From contig CAJUKX010000021.1 in assembly GCA_910586975.1 (NCBI GenBank), positions 1-44,970 of the forward strand: DNA of 44,970 nucleotides, written 5' to 3'. The DNA is from an uncultured Muribaculaceae bacterium (GTDB lineage: Bacteria > Bacteroidota > Bacteroidia > Bacteroidales > Muribaculaceae). The notes beneath the pieces are model-generated. The model did no database searches. It was not told the origin of the DNA and was given only the letters and a program-made list of their open reading frames with translations. Positions 24,209 to 32,988 of this stretch are shown one piece after another. The first letter of the stretch is position 1, and each line of letters begins with the position of its first letter. Position numbers and translations under genes: made by a program.

Positions 24209-25084
24209 TTAAATTCTTTCAAGTACTGTTTCTACCAAAGAGCGTATACCGTCTTTGTAGTTGGGGTTTGATACGTTGGTGAATCGGTTTGCGATTATAG
24301 AGCAAACTGTCATGCACTTGTGTCCCATAAGGCGGCCGAGGCCGGCAAGCGGTGCCGATTCCATCTCGTAGTTGGTCACCTTGCGGCCCTTGAATTCAAA
24401 TTCTTCAATGAGATGGTTGAGATCAGGATTGGCCAGCGCCAGTCGAACTTCGCGACCTTGAGGTCCGTAGAATCCTACCGCTGAGATAGTATTGCCTCGT
24501 ACCATATCATCACCGCCTATACGGTCTACCAGTTCGGGGTCGGCATCCACGATGTAGGGCTTGGCCCACAGCGGATTCCAGTTTGTATGCTCGCAGAATG
24601 CCTTCTCAAATTCGAGGTCGGCAATTTCATCGCGGCCGGCATAGTAGTTGAGTACTCCGTCAAAACCGATTGACTTTTCGGCAATAACAGGAGTGCCGAG
24701 AGTTAGCTCGGGCTGCAGAGCACCTGAGGTGCCGATGCGTACCATGGTGAGTTGGCGCAGATTGTCTTTCACCTCGCGTGTCCGGAAATCTACATTGGCC
24801 AAAGCGTCGAGTTCTGTAGCTACTATATCAATGTTGTCGGGGCCTATACCGTGGCTTATGCACATAATGGGTTTGCCTTTGTATGTACCGCCGATGGTGT
24901 GGAATTCGCGTGCCGAGACCTCAAATGTCTGAGTGTCAAAAAATCCGGCAACCATGTCAACACGACCGGGGTCGCCCACCAGTATGATGCGGTCGGTGAG
25001 CTGCTCGGGGCGTAGATGAATGTGGAATACTGAGCCGTCGGGGTTGATTATAAGCTCTGAGGGTGGTATGATCTTTTTTTCCAT
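24209..25084 (-). CDS. Nucleoside phosphorylase, uridine phosphorylase-like
   Basis: 291 residues of the PNP/UDP family, which reversibly cleaves nucleosides with phosphate to a base and ribose-1-phosphate. Evidence: the phosphate-binding ILVGDPGRVDMV, SHGIGPDNIDIVATEL, MVRIGTSGALQPEL, and the ribose-binding NYEMESAPLAGLG with TVCSIIANR. Overall similarity is to uridine phosphorylase, but the family is too uniform for certain substrate assignment. It has its own promoter and is followed after one base by the SIMPL gene. Confidence 0.88.
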   Translation of the reverse strand: MEKKIIPPSELIINPDGSVFHIHLRPEQLTDRIILVGDPGRVDMVAGFFDTQTFEVSAREFHTIGGTYKGKPIMCISHGIGPDNIDIVATELDALANVDFRTREVKDNLRQLTMVRIGTSGALQPELTLGTPVIAEKSIGFDGVLNYYAGRDEIADLEFEKAFCEHTNWNPLWAKPYIVDADPELVDRIGGDDMVRGNTISAVGFYGPQGREVRLALANPDLNHLIEEFEFKGRKVTNYEMESAPLAGLGRLMGHKCMTVCSIIANRFTNVSNPNYKDGIRSLVETVLERI

Positions 25085-25158
25085 TTTGTTTTGGGTTAAA
25101 TAGTGTGTTTAGAATATCAGCTATGTGCGGGACACAGGCTGTAGCCTATGCCTCGTAG

Positions 25159-25166
25159 CAAAGATA
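25159..25166 (-). promoter_or_regulatory. Putative -7 box of the nucleoside phosphorylase gene
   Basis: Minus-strand TATCTTTG matches TAnnTTTG, giving a leader of about 65-70 nt that contains a short AGGCT/AGCCT inverted repeat. No clear -33 element. Confidence 0.45.
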
Positions 25167-25262
25167 CAATAAAAAAGTGTAATTGGTTCTTTATTTACCG
25201 ATATTTTTAAAAAATTTGCCTGAAATATGGAAAAATGACTAATCAGGTGTCTTTTTACGGGT

Positions 25263-26372
25263 TCAGACTTTGAGCATGAACCGGCCGCCCGGTATGGAGT
25301 CTATGAGGTCGTCCATCTCCATTTCCATAAGTAGTGCCGAGAGTGTCTTGAACGGAATGCCGAGGTATGTAGTCATTTCATTTACCGTAGCGTCAGGGTT
25401 GTTGCGCAGGTAGTCAACTACCGGTTTTGCTTCGGGCGATATTTCGGCAAATGGCAGGGTGTTCTGTGTGCCTTCGGGTCGGCGCACGGCCCAGTTCATC
25501 AACTCAATTATATCGGATGCGTCGCGTATCATAACAGCGGCATTGTCATGAATGAGCCTGTTGGGTCCGCGGCTGTAGCGGTCGGTGGTACGTCCCGGTA
25601 TCGCACCTACCTCTCGCCCGTAACCCTGGGCGATAGAGGCTGTGACCATAGAGCCGCCCTTTTCATCGCTCTCCACAATAAGTACTATATCGCTCATTCC
25701 GGCCACTATACGGTTGCGGGCAAGGAAATTGCCTCGGTGCATTGCCGAGTCTGACGGATACTCGGTGACGATGGCACCGCCCTCCCTCACTATGCGAGCC
25801 GCCACATCGCGATGGTCGGCCGGATAAATCGTATTCAGGCCGTGTGCGACCACTGCTACTGTAGGCACTTTGCATGCCAGCGCCGCCCTGTGTGCGGCCA
25901 CGTCTATGCCGTAAGCCAATCCGCTTACAACTACAAGCGATGGCAATGCATCGGCAAGGTCACCGATTATACGTTCGGTAATGCTGTTGCCGTAGGGTGT
26001 TGAGCGACGGGTGCCTACTATTGAGATTATATGGTTTGAATTCAGATCGCAGTTGCCCAATGAATAGAGCATGGCCGGAGCATCATCGCACATTGTGAGC
26101 CGGTGGGGATAATCGTCGTCGGTAAAAAACAATGTGCGTATATGATTCTTTTCTATAAAGTTTCGTTCAGCTTCAGCGCGGCATATCAATGCCCTGCGGG
26201 CCGATTCGTCTGCAAAAGGTTTCTTTGCGCCCACTGCGGCCCATATCTCATCGAGCGGGGCGTCAAAAAGCCTGTCGACCGAGCCCAGCCGGCGGCACAA
26301 TTCGTTGGCGGTGGCATAGTTTATACCTTTTGCCATCGAAAATGCTATGCGGCGGTCCCGGTTATCGTTCAT
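25263..26372 (-). CDS. dprA: DNA-processing protein DprA
   Basis: 369 residues. DprA binds incoming single-stranded DNA and loads RecA during natural transformation. The Rossmann-like core shows IVGTRRSTPYGNSITERII, VVSGLAYGIDVAAHRAAL, GLNTIYPADHRDVAARIV and FLARNRIVAGMSDIVLIVES. The C-terminus (about 305-369) is the family's winged helix (VNEMTTYLGIPFKTLSALLM). Its ATG overlaps the stop of the thioesterase gene by four bases (ATGA). DprA is widespread even where transformation is unproven, so its presence alone does not show competence. Confidence 0.95.
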   Translation of the reverse strand: MNDNRDRRIAFSMAKGINYATANELCRRLGSVDRLFDAPLDEIWAAVGAKKPFADESARRALICRAEAERNFIEKNHIRTLFFTDDDYPHRLTMCDDAPAMLYSLGNCDLNSNHIISIVGTRRSTPYGNSITERIIGDLADALPSLVVVSGLAYGIDVAAHRAALACKVPTVAVVAHGLNTIYPADHRDVAARIVREGGAIVTEYPSDSAMHRGNFLARNRIVAGMSDIVLIVESDEKGGSMVTASIAQGYGREVGAIPGRTTDRYSRGPNRLIHDNAAVMIRDASDIIELMNWAVRRPEGTQNTLPFAEISPEAKPVVDYLRNNPDATVNEMTTYLGIPFKTLSALLMEMEMDDLIDSIPGGRFMLKV

Positions 26373-26785
26373 TTTTCAGGATTTATATATTTTGCAAAAT
26401 GTTTGAACAGCTCTTCGCCACGAGTGAGCTGTCCGTTTACCAATGTGGCTACTTTCACCTTGGCTTTTACCACAAGGCGGCCATCGGGAGTATAGATATC
26501 CTGAATGAATACAAACAGCGGTCCCTTGCGGGCAATGTTGAGTTTGCTTATCATCGAGGCGCCCAGCCCGAGCGGAGTCTTGTACTCTATCTCAACCTTT
26601 GAAAGCACGGGGTCAATGCCCTTGGAGTGCATTTCGCGAAAGCTCATCCCGGCCCATTCGCAAAACTCATGGCGGGTATGTTCGAGATAGTGCAGATACA
26701 CGGCATTGTTGACTATGCCTTCAGAGTCTACTTCATAATCCCTCACTTTCATAGGGAGCTCAAATATATATCCTTCTGATGCCAT
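26369..26785 (-). CDS. Acyl-CoA thioesterase of the YbgC/FadM hotdog family
   Basis: 138 residues, the length of a single hotdog domain. The segment YEVDSEGIVNNAVYLHYLEH corresponds to the family signature with its catalytic Asp, and the following HEFCEWAG and VEIEYKTPLGLGASMISKL fit the fold. The family hydrolyses acyl-CoA or acyl-ACP thioesters; chain length cannot be told from the sequence. It is the first gene of an operon with dprA, joined by a 4-base overlap, and has a complete promoter just upstream. Confidence 0.88.
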   Translation of the reverse strand: MASEGYIFELPMKVRDYEVDSEGIVNNAVYLHYLEHTRHEFCEWAGMSFREMHSKGIDPVLSKVEIEYKTPLGLGASMISKLNIARKGPLFVFIQDIYTPDGRLVVKAKVKVATLVNGQLTRGEELFKHFAKYINPEK

Positions 26786-26803
26786 TATTCAATTATTTTT
26801 ATG

Positions 26804-26833
26804 CAAAATTAATGATAATTCGAAGAAATACAA
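26804..26833 (-). promoter_or_regulatory. Promoter of the thioesterase-dprA operon
   Basis: Minus-strand TAATTTTG at 26804-26811 matches TAnnTTTG; TTG at 26831-26833 lies 19 bases upstream. The leader would be about 12 nt. The -33 element abuts the -7 box of the divergent gene. Confidence 0.6.
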
Positions 26834-26841
26834 TAACTTTG
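26834..26841 (+). promoter_or_regulatory. Putative -7 box of the Ntn-hydrolase gene
   Basis: TAACTTTG matches TAnnTTTG, 42 bases before the ATG at 26883. It overlaps an in-frame GTG at 26841, which argues against that codon as the start. Confidence 0.55.
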
Positions 26842-26882
26842 TGAATAAAATACGAACTTTTGTCACAGGTAAGCTCTTGATT

Positions 26883-27929
26883 ATGAAAAAACTGACATCT
26901 CTCCTTATATTGATTCTTACGGTATGCAGCGGCGTATGGGCATGTACATCCATGATTGTTCCGGCAAAGAACAGCAGCACCGGGCGTCCTCTATTGTGGA
27001 AACACCGCGATACCGGCGCTGATAATAACTTTCTGGCCCGTGTTGAAGCTCAAAACGGTGAATACGGATATGTAGGGCTGTTCAATGGAGGTGACTCGTT
27101 GCTGCGGGAAGCATGGATGGGTATGAACGACGCAGGATTTGCCATAATGAATACCGCTTCATATAATCTTGCACCCGATACTGCCGATTTCAAAGATCAG
27201 GAGGGTGTTGTGATGGCCGGTGCGCTGAAGTGTTGTGCCACTGTTGACGATTTCGAAAAATACCTCGAATCGCTGCCCAAGCCTATGGGTGTGCAGGCAA
27301 ATTTCGGAGTGATTGATGCCGACGGCAATGCAGCTTATTTCGAGACTGACGACAAGCGGTGGTGGCGTTTTGACGTAGCCGATTCTATCGTTATACGCAC
27401 CAATTACTCATTTATGGGCGAGGAAGGCAAAGGCTCGGGTTATATTAGATATAACACTGCTGATTTCCTGTTGTCTGAGGCGCGTGACAAATCTACAGTA
27501 TCGCCACAATTCCTTACCGATACTGTTTCGAGGTCGTTCTACCACAGCTTGTTAGGGCGCGATTGCTACAATGACGACCACGTTGTTAATCAGGACTTCA
27601 TCCCGCGCGATATATCAACATCGTCGATAGTGATAGAGGGCGTTGTGCCCGGTGCAGACAAAGGCGGTATGAGAATGTGGGCCATATTGGGTTACCCTCC
27701 GTGTGGAGATACACGTCTTGTTACTCTCAACGAGATTCCCGAAGATTACTTGCCTAAGGGCGCTCAATGGCGTTCTGAAGCATGCGACAGGGCCATGCAA
27801 CTGCGCAAATCTACAATTCCCTTTGAAGGCGGCAATGGCAAGCGCTACATAGACATGCGCAAGCTCAGACCGATAAATGAACGTATGCGAGATAAATCGC
27901 TCGAAAATTATAAAGCAGCAAATATGTAA
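26883..27929 (+). CDS. Exported C45/choloylglycine-hydrolase-like Ntn hydrolase
   Basis: 348 residues. A hydrophobic signal peptide ends at VWA followed by Cys21 (CTSMIV), so cleavage would expose an N-terminal cysteine nucleophile as Ntn hydrolases need. Downstream fit: RPLLWKHRDTGAD, GYVGLFNGG, GMNDAGFAIMNTASYN, ANFGVIDADGNAAYFETDD and RTNYSFMGEEG (Asn/Arg region). The family includes acyltransferase/amidase enzymes such as carcinine hydrolase-like and bile-salt-hydrolase-like proteins; the substrate here is unknown. VWAC is a poor lipobox, so I prefer self-exposed nucleophile over lipidation, though this is not settled. Confidence 0.82.
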   Translation: MKKLTSLLILILTVCSGVWACTSMIVPAKNSSTGRPLLWKHRDTGADNNFLARVEAQNGEYGYVGLFNGGDSLLREAWMGMNDAGFAIMNTASYNLAPDTADFKDQEGVVMAGALKCCATVDDFEKYLESLPKPMGVQANFGVIDADGNAAYFETDDKRWWRFDVADSIVIRTNYSFMGEEGKGSGYIRYNTADFLLSEARDKSTVSPQFLTDTVSRSFYHSLLGRDCYNDDHVVNQDFIPRDISTSSIVIEGVVPGADKGGMRMWAILGYPPCGDTRLVTLNEIPEDYLPKGAQWRSEACDRAMQLRKSTIPFEGGNGKRYIDMRKLRPINERMRDKSLENYKAANM

Positions 27930-27989
27930 TCAGTGAAAAATTTTGGGATGCCTGTGTGATTTTTAGTAAATTCATGCGTCATATAGAAT

Positions 27990-28487
27990 ATGATTGCCAA
28001 GGATAGCCAGCGACAGCAGCGGTTTCTTGATATTGCAGACCAATACAAAGAAGTGATAGCCAAGGTATGCTCAGTGTATACCTCGGAGAATGCTCCTTTT
28101 GCCGATCTGTATCAGGAAGTGCTTATTAATATCTGGACCGGTCTCGACAGCTACCGCGGTGATGCAAAGCTTTCAACCTGGATCTACCGCCTTGCGCTCA
28201 ATACATGTATAACATGGCAGCGACGCAACAAGCGGCATTCGCTCGGTGTGGCCATTGATGCCGGGTTTGACATTCCCGACAGCTCTGCCGACAGTGCCTC
28301 TGACATTGCTGAGCTGTACTCGCTCATTTCGCGGCTGGATGCGTTTGACAAGGCTTTGATAACATTGTGGCTTGACGAAAAATCATACGATGAAATATCG
28401 GCTATCCTCGGTATTTCCAAAACTAATGTGGCAACGCGCCTGCACAGGGTGAAGAATCGCCTTGCCACACTTGCTAATAATTTATAA
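27990..28487 (+). CDS. ECF-type RNA polymerase sigma factor
   Basis: 165 residues with the sigma70 region 2 (FADLYQEVLINIWTGLDSYR, LSTWIYRLALNTCITWQRR) and region 4 helix-turn-helix (SYDEISAILGISKTNVATRL). Region 3 is absent, as in ECF sigma factors. It is followed after 14 bases by a membrane protein gene and then by a thioredoxin-like gene, so the three form an operon and the membrane protein is a candidate anti-sigma factor. No standard TAnnTTTG box precedes it, which would fit autoregulation. Confidence 0.93.
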   Translation: MIAKDSQRQQRFLDIADQYKEVIAKVCSVYTSENAPFADLYQEVLINIWTGLDSYRGDAKLSTWIYRLALNTCITWQRRNKRHSLGVAIDAGFDIPDSSADSASDIAELYSLISRLDAFDKALITLWLDEKSYDEISAILGISKTNVATRLHRVKNRLATLANNL

Positions 28488-28501
28488 AAGCTCTAATCTC
28501 C

Positions 28502-29065
28502 ATGACAGATAACCTTGATGAACTGAAACAAAAGTGGCAAGAATTGTCGGCTCGGGTAGATGTGCTCGAAGACATAAATCATAAACTAACCCAACGGCTC
28601 GCCTGCGGTAAGGTTACCAATCTTCAGCAGCAGTTGGCCGGACGTATTCAGCGGTGGGGGTATATAGGATTTCTTTTGCCCTTGCTTGCACCGGGACTTG
28701 TGTACATGCTCAACCTCCCGGTGTGGTATGCTTTGCTTTATGCTGCGTTCGGACTGATTGCAGCTGTCAATTCATTCATGTTCACACGCTACATCAGGTC
28801 GCAGTCGCTTGTAGAGATGCCTGTGGCCGAAGCCATCAAGAGGGCTGTTTATATCAAGACCCGACAGCAGCGCACGTACATTGCAGGATTTCTCTTTTTG
28901 TTGGTTTTCTTTGTTACAGGTATAATTGTTTTTCCGTCTAATCAGCAGACTTTGGAAATATTTATCGGAGCCTTGGTAGGTCTTGTCGCAGGTTTGTTGA
29001 TAGGTATTCCCCGCATGATAACCAACATACGCATTGCCCGCCGTATGGTAGACTCACTTAAATAA
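28502..29065 (+). CDS. Four-helix membrane protein, candidate anti-sigma factor
   Basis: 187 residues. A charged N-terminal helix (LDELKQKWQELSARVDVLED, about 3-40) likely forms a coiled coil in the cytoplasm, followed by two hairpins of membrane helices (about 51-95 and 125-170). I recognise no named family and see no zinc-binding anti-sigma motif (HxxxCxxC). Position directly after an ECF sigma gene suggests that the cytoplasmic helix binds the sigma factor; this is inference from context only. Confidence 0.75.
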   Translation: MTDNLDELKQKWQELSARVDVLEDINHKLTQRLACGKVTNLQQQLAGRIQRWGYIGFLLPLLAPGLVYMLNLPVWYALLYAAFGLIAAVNSFMFTRYIRSQSLVEMPVAEAIKRAVYIKTRQQRTYIAGFLFLLVFFVTGIIVFPSNQQTLEIFIGALVGLVAGLLIGIPRMITNIRIARRMVDSLK

Positions 29066-29071
29066 GATAAA

Positions 29072-29995
29072 ATGAATTCATTGTTCAAAAGCATACTTTT
29101 CGCGGTTTTATCCTCTGCCGGTATGGCCGGATATGCGCAAACCAAGATTGTTATTGACGGCGAAGGCAACCGTATGTTGCAGATGCCTGCCGTGCCTGCC
29201 ACTCTTACAACCCCTCATGAACGCGCTTCATACGTGGCAGAGCGGTTCTGGGACAATATGGATTTCAACGACAGTGTTTTTGTTTCCGATCGTCCTTTTA
29301 TGGAACAGCAGTTTGCCAACTTTGTATTCATGTTATCGCTTTCGAGCGATTCTGTTTGTGACCTTTCCGTAAACAAATGCCTTGATGCGGCTGCGGCGGC
29401 CTCAGGCAAAGCATACGATACCGTGCTTACGCTTGCCGACGATTATTTGGCCAAACCTTGGTCGCCGTCGTATAATGAGAGTCTTTACATACCTTTTATG
29501 GCCTATGCCGTGCGGCATAATGATGACTTCTCGGTGGTAGCTCAAAGCCGTTATGACGATATGATGAAAAACAGAGTGGGGAGCACGCCTGCCGACTTCT
29601 CATTCACCACACGCGATGGTAAAACGCAACGTTTGAGCGAACTTACGGGTAATGGCACTCCGCTTTTGCTTATTTTCTACGACCCTGCCTGCGACGATTG
29701 CCACGAATTGATACGGAGGCTCACGACTGACAGGGATATCAGCAGGAAATTCAGCGACGGCAAGCTCAAGGTTGTGGCTGTTTATGCCGGCGATGATGAG
29801 CAACAGTGGCGCTCAGACTTTTCATCAATCAATCCGCTGTGGACGGTAGGTATTGCACCGTTGGAAATGATTGACGAAGATGAATTGTATATAATACCAT
29901 TCACCCCGTCAACATATCTCGTCGACGGGGCGGGTAAAATAGTTTTGAAGAATGTATATGATGACAGGCTTTTCGATGCGCTGCATCAATTGTGA
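29072..29995 (+). CDS. DUF5106 and thioredoxin-like exported protein
   Basis: 307 residues with a signal peptide (MNSLFKSILFAVLSSAGMAGYA). The N-terminal half (about 40-165) resembles DUF5106 (YVAERFWDNMDFND, FANFVFMLS); the C-terminal half (about 170-307) is a TlpA-like thioredoxin fold with LLIFYDPACDDCHELIRRL, the active pair being Cys207 and Cys210, and the cis-Pro region IPFTPSTYLVD. It probably acts as a periplasmic disulphide oxidoreductase. It lies 6 bases after the membrane protein gene, and its 3' end overlaps the convergent fcl gene by 10 bases. Confidence 0.87.
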   Translation: MNSLFKSILFAVLSSAGMAGYAQTKIVIDGEGNRMLQMPAVPATLTTPHERASYVAERFWDNMDFNDSVFVSDRPFMEQQFANFVFMLSLSSDSVCDLSVNKCLDAAAAASGKAYDTVLTLADDYLAKPWSPSYNESLYIPFMAYAVRHNDDFSVVAQSRYDDMMKNRVGSTPADFSFTTRDGKTQRLSELTGNGTPLLLIFYDPACDDCHELIRRLTTDRDISRKFSDGKLKVVAVYAGDDEQQWRSDFSSINPLWTVGIAPLEMIDEDELYIIPFTPSTYLVDGAGKIVLKNVYDDRLFDALHQL

Positions 29996-31065
29996 TTATA
30001 CCATTCGTAAAGGCGTTTGATTCCTTCGTCAAGTTCTACTTTATGGCGCCAGCCCAAAGAGTGAAGTTTTGACACGTCACACAGTTTGCGCATAGTGCCG
30101 TCGGGTTTGGACGCATCCCATCTGATTTCGCCCTTGAATCCAACTTCCCGGCGTATGGCCTCTGCAAGCTCGGCTATGGTCAGCTCTATGCCTGTGCCTA
30201 CGTTGATATGAGTGTTGCGCACCTCTTTGCGGTCGGTGGCAACATCCTTGAAGGCTACATTCAGCAGTACGTGTACAGATGCATCGGCCATATCTTCGCT
30301 CCACAGAAATTCGCGCAGCGGTTTTCCGGATCCCCACAGATCGAGATGAGTAGGGAAAATACCGAAGGCCGCGAGTGCGCCGGCTATCTGTTCAATAGAA
30401 GCGTTATCTATGTCGTCAATACCCGGTATGGGGCGTTTTGCCAAATCGGCCCGCAATTCGTCCAAGGCATTCTCGTTAAGAAGCTTGGCGAGGTGCATCT
30501 TGCGCATCATGGCCGGCAGCACATGTGAATTAACGAGGTCGAAATTGTCATTAGGCCCATACAGGTTTGTAGGCATCACGGCTATATAATCCGTGCCGTA
30601 TTGCAGATTCAAAGATTCGCATAGCTTTAGCCCGGCTATTTTGGCAATGGCGTATGGCTCGTTTGTGTATTCGAGGGGCGATGTAAGCAGTGCGTCTTCA
30701 GGAATAGGCTGGGGTGCCTCGCGCGGATATATGCAGGTGGAGCCTAAGAAAAGCAGCTTTTTAACACCGTGGCGCCAAGCCTCGCCTATCACATTTTGCT
30801 GTATCTGAAGATTTTGATAGATAAAATCGGCACGATAGGTGGAATTGGCCATTATACCGCCCACATGAGCGGCGGCGAGTACAACCATTTCGGGCTTTTC
30901 TTCATCAAAGAATTTACGTACCGCAACCGGGTCGAGCAAGTCGAGTTCGGCATGGGTGCGGCCTACTATATTGGTGAATCCTCTTTCTTCAAGATTGCGT
31001 TTGATGGCCGAACCCACGAGTCCGCGGTGGCCGGCTATATATATTTTTGTATCTTTTGAAATCAT
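29986..31065 (-). CDS. fcl: GDP-L-fucose synthase
   Basis: 359 residues. This SDR enzyme epimerises and reduces GDP-4-keto-6-deoxy-D-mannose to GDP-L-fucose with NADPH. Evidence: nucleotide-binding IYIAGHRGLVGSAI, the triad lysine/tyrosine in TNEPYAIAKIAGLKLCE (YxxxK), FLGSTCIYPREAPQPI and the substrate region WGSGKPLREFLWSEDMADA. The middle insertion (about 190-235) makes it longer than the E. coli enzyme and is typical of Bacteroidota. Its ATG overlaps the gmd stop (ATGA). Fucose here serves surface polysaccharides and glycoproteins in this phylum. No terminator separates it from the convergent gene. Confidence 0.95.
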   Translation of the reverse strand: MISKDTKIYIAGHRGLVGSAIKRNLEERGFTNIVGRTHAELDLLDPVAVRKFFDEEKPEMVVLAAAHVGGIMANSTYRADFIYQNLQIQQNVIGEAWRHGVKKLLFLGSTCIYPREAPQPIPEDALLTSPLEYTNEPYAIAKIAGLKLCESLNLQYGTDYIAVMPTNLYGPNDNFDLVNSHVLPAMMRKMHLAKLLNENALDELRADLAKRPIPGIDDIDNASIEQIAGALAAFGIFPTHLDLWGSGKPLREFLWSEDMADASVHVLLNVAFKDVATDRKEVRNTHINVGTGIELTIAELAEAIRREVGFKGEIRWDASKPDGTMRKLCDVSKLHSLGWRHKVELDEGIKRLYEWYNHN

Positions 31066-32117
31066 TTTTTCTTTACGAGTTCCAAATCAGAATCAACCAT
31101 TATCTGTATAAGTTTTTCAAAAGAAGTGGCGCGGGGATTCCATCCTAATTTGCTCTTGGCTTTTGCAGGATTGCCAAGGAGTTCGTCTACCTCGGCCGGG
31201 CGGAAGAATCGTGGGTCAACCTCTACCAGCACCTTGCCTGTGGCGGTATCAATGCCCTTCTCGTCTATACCTTCACCTTCCCAGCGCAGCTCTATTCCTG
31301 CGTGCCTGAAGGCAAGAGTGGTGAATTCGCGTACCGAATGATATTCACCGGTTGCTATCACAAAGTCATCCGGTTCGGGTTGTTGCAGTATCAGCCACAT
31401 GCACTCTACATAATCGCGGGCATAACCCCAGTCGCGCATGGCGTTCATGTTGCCCAGATATAGCTTGTCCTGAAGTCCGTTGACTATTCGTGCTACAGCC
31501 ATGGTGATTTTGCGTGTGACGAAGTTCTCGCCGCGACGTTCTGATTCGTGGTTGAACAGAATGCCGTTTGCAGTGTACATACCATAGCTTTCGCGGTAGT
31601 TCTTCATAATCCAGTATGCATACAGCTTAGCAACGGAGTAGGGCGAACGCGGATGGAACGGTGTTGTCTCAGACTGTGGTACTTCTGCCACTTTTCCAAA
31701 AAGTTCTGAAGTCGAGGCCTGATAAATTCGGCATTTCTTCTCCATTTTCAGAATTCTTACAGCCTCAAGCAGTCGCAGAACTCCCACGGCGTCAGTCTCG
31801 GCAGTGTATTCAGGAACATCAAACGAAACTTTTACATGGCTCTGAGCGGCAAGATTATATATTTCGTCGGGCTGAACTTCGGCGATTATGCGTATGAGCG
31901 ATGATGAATCAGTCATATCGCCGTAGTGCAGGGTGATAAGGCGCTTATCGTGCATATCGCGAACCCATTGGTCAAGATACAGATGCTCAATGCGTCCGGT
32001 GTTGAACGAGGATGAGCGTCTGATTATACCATGAACTTCATATCCTTTTTCGAGAAGGAATTCGGCTAAGTAAGAGCCGTCCTGGCCGGTGATACCGGTT
32101 ATTAATGCAGTTGGCAT
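31062..32117 (-). CDS. gmd: GDP-mannose 4,6-dehydratase
   Basis: 351 residues. Gmd converts GDP-D-mannose to GDP-4-keto-6-deoxy-D-mannose, the substrate of the next enzyme in the operon. Evidence: ALITGITGQDGSYLAEFLLE, IIRRSSSFNTGRIEHLY, NLAAQSHVKVSFDVPEYTAE, ASTSELFGKV and PRSPYSVAKLYAYWI with the YxxxK pair. The ATG is separated from the CPBP protease stop by one base, and its stop overlaps the fcl start. Confidence 0.97.
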   Translation of the reverse strand: MPTALITGITGQDGSYLAEFLLEKGYEVHGIIRRSSSFNTGRIEHLYLDQWVRDMHDKRLITLHYGDMTDSSSLIRIIAEVQPDEIYNLAAQSHVKVSFDVPEYTAETDAVGVLRLLEAVRILKMEKKCRIYQASTSELFGKVAEVPQSETTPFHPRSPYSVAKLYAYWIMKNYRESYGMYTANGILFNHESERRGENFVTRKITMAVARIVNGLQDKLYLGNMNAMRDWGYARDYVECMWLILQQPEPDDFVIATGEYHSVREFTTLAFRHAGIELRWEGEGIDEKGIDTATGKVLVEVDPRFFRPAEVDELLGNPAKAKSKLGWNPRATSFEKLIQIMVDSDLELVKKK

Positions 32118-32118
32118 A

Positions 32119-32985
32119 TTATAGTTTTGTTGTTTTGTTTATACGGTTTTGATAGAGAAGCCATAGTCCGGCTGCTGTAAGTATGGCGCTGATAAGTATA
32201 GTGTACCAAGAGCTTTCGGCACCACCGAGCGACGGCTCGCCCGAGCCGGTGACTTGCTTAAGTATTACGAACATCGAATTGTTGAAGGCGTGCAGGGCGA
32301 TTGGCAGCCACACCGAGCCGCTCCATACCAACAGATATCCGAAAAACGCGCCTAAGAGCATTCGGGGTACGAATCCGAAAAACTGCATGTGGAGCGCGCT
32401 GAATACAATGGCCGAAATCCATACAGCTGCCCATGGCGACATGCGGGTGGTAGACAGCAGGCGTTGCAAGCCTCCGCGGAAAAACAGCTCTTCAGAGAAT
32501 CCGGCCATTATTCCTATCAACAATACATTTACGATAAGGTTGCCGGGGGTGGATGGCCCGAGCATTGACTCAACTGCCGAAGCGGCATTATCTTCCATCG
32601 TACGCATCGCTGCCTCTACTGTGGCAAGGCTCTCGGGCAAATGGATTGACTGGTTAAGCTCTATTATCCATGACATGAAGGGTGACGATACAATCATCAC
32701 TGCCACTGCCATCAAAAGCATGGTGAGGGTGGGACCTTTGCCAAGCGCGAGCAGCTTTACCGGCTGACGGGTGATAATGAGGGCTGTGATTACAGGAGGC
32801 AATATGAACATGAAAATATCCTGCACTACGGCCGAAATCCTGAGCATGGCGAGTTCCTTGCCACCGCTTCCGATTTTAAGCAGCAATGATGCCGCAAAAC
32901 CCGTCACAACAAATCCTACTATGTACGTAAGCAGAAGCATTAATATGCGTCGACCCGGAGGAACTAAAAACTTTATCTGGCTCAT
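32119..32985 (-). CDS. CPBP family intramembrane glutamic endopeptidase
   Basis: 288 residues with about eight membrane helices. The Abi/CPBP motifs are present in order: FSEELFFRGGLQRLL (EExxxR), IVFSALHMQFFGFVPRMLLG (FxxxH) and WLPIALHAFNN (HxxxN/D). These enzymes act as intramembrane proteases related to Rce1. It sits between trmN6 (3-base gap) and gmd (1-base gap), so it is co-transcribed; a link to fucosylation is not evident. Confidence 0.9.
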   Translation of the reverse strand: MSQIKFLVPPGRRILMLLLTYIVGFVVTGFAASLLLKIGSGGKELAMLRISAVVQDIFMFILPPVITALIITRQPVKLLALGKGPTLTMLLMAVAVMIVSSPFMSWIIELNQSIHLPESLATVEAAMRTMEDNAASAVESMLGPSTPGNLIVNVLLIGIMAGFSEELFFRGGLQRLLSTTRMSPWAAVWISAIVFSALHMQFFGFVPRMLLGAFFGYLLVWSGSVWLPIALHAFNNSMFVILKQVTGSGEPSLGGAESSWYTILISAILTAAGLWLLYQNRINKTTKL

Positions 32986-32988
32986 ATT

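Noticed and set aside
26841..26882. GTG start 14 codons upstream for the Ntn hydrolase
   Set aside because: The GTG overlaps the -7 promoter box, and the ATG at 26883 gives a proper signal peptide.
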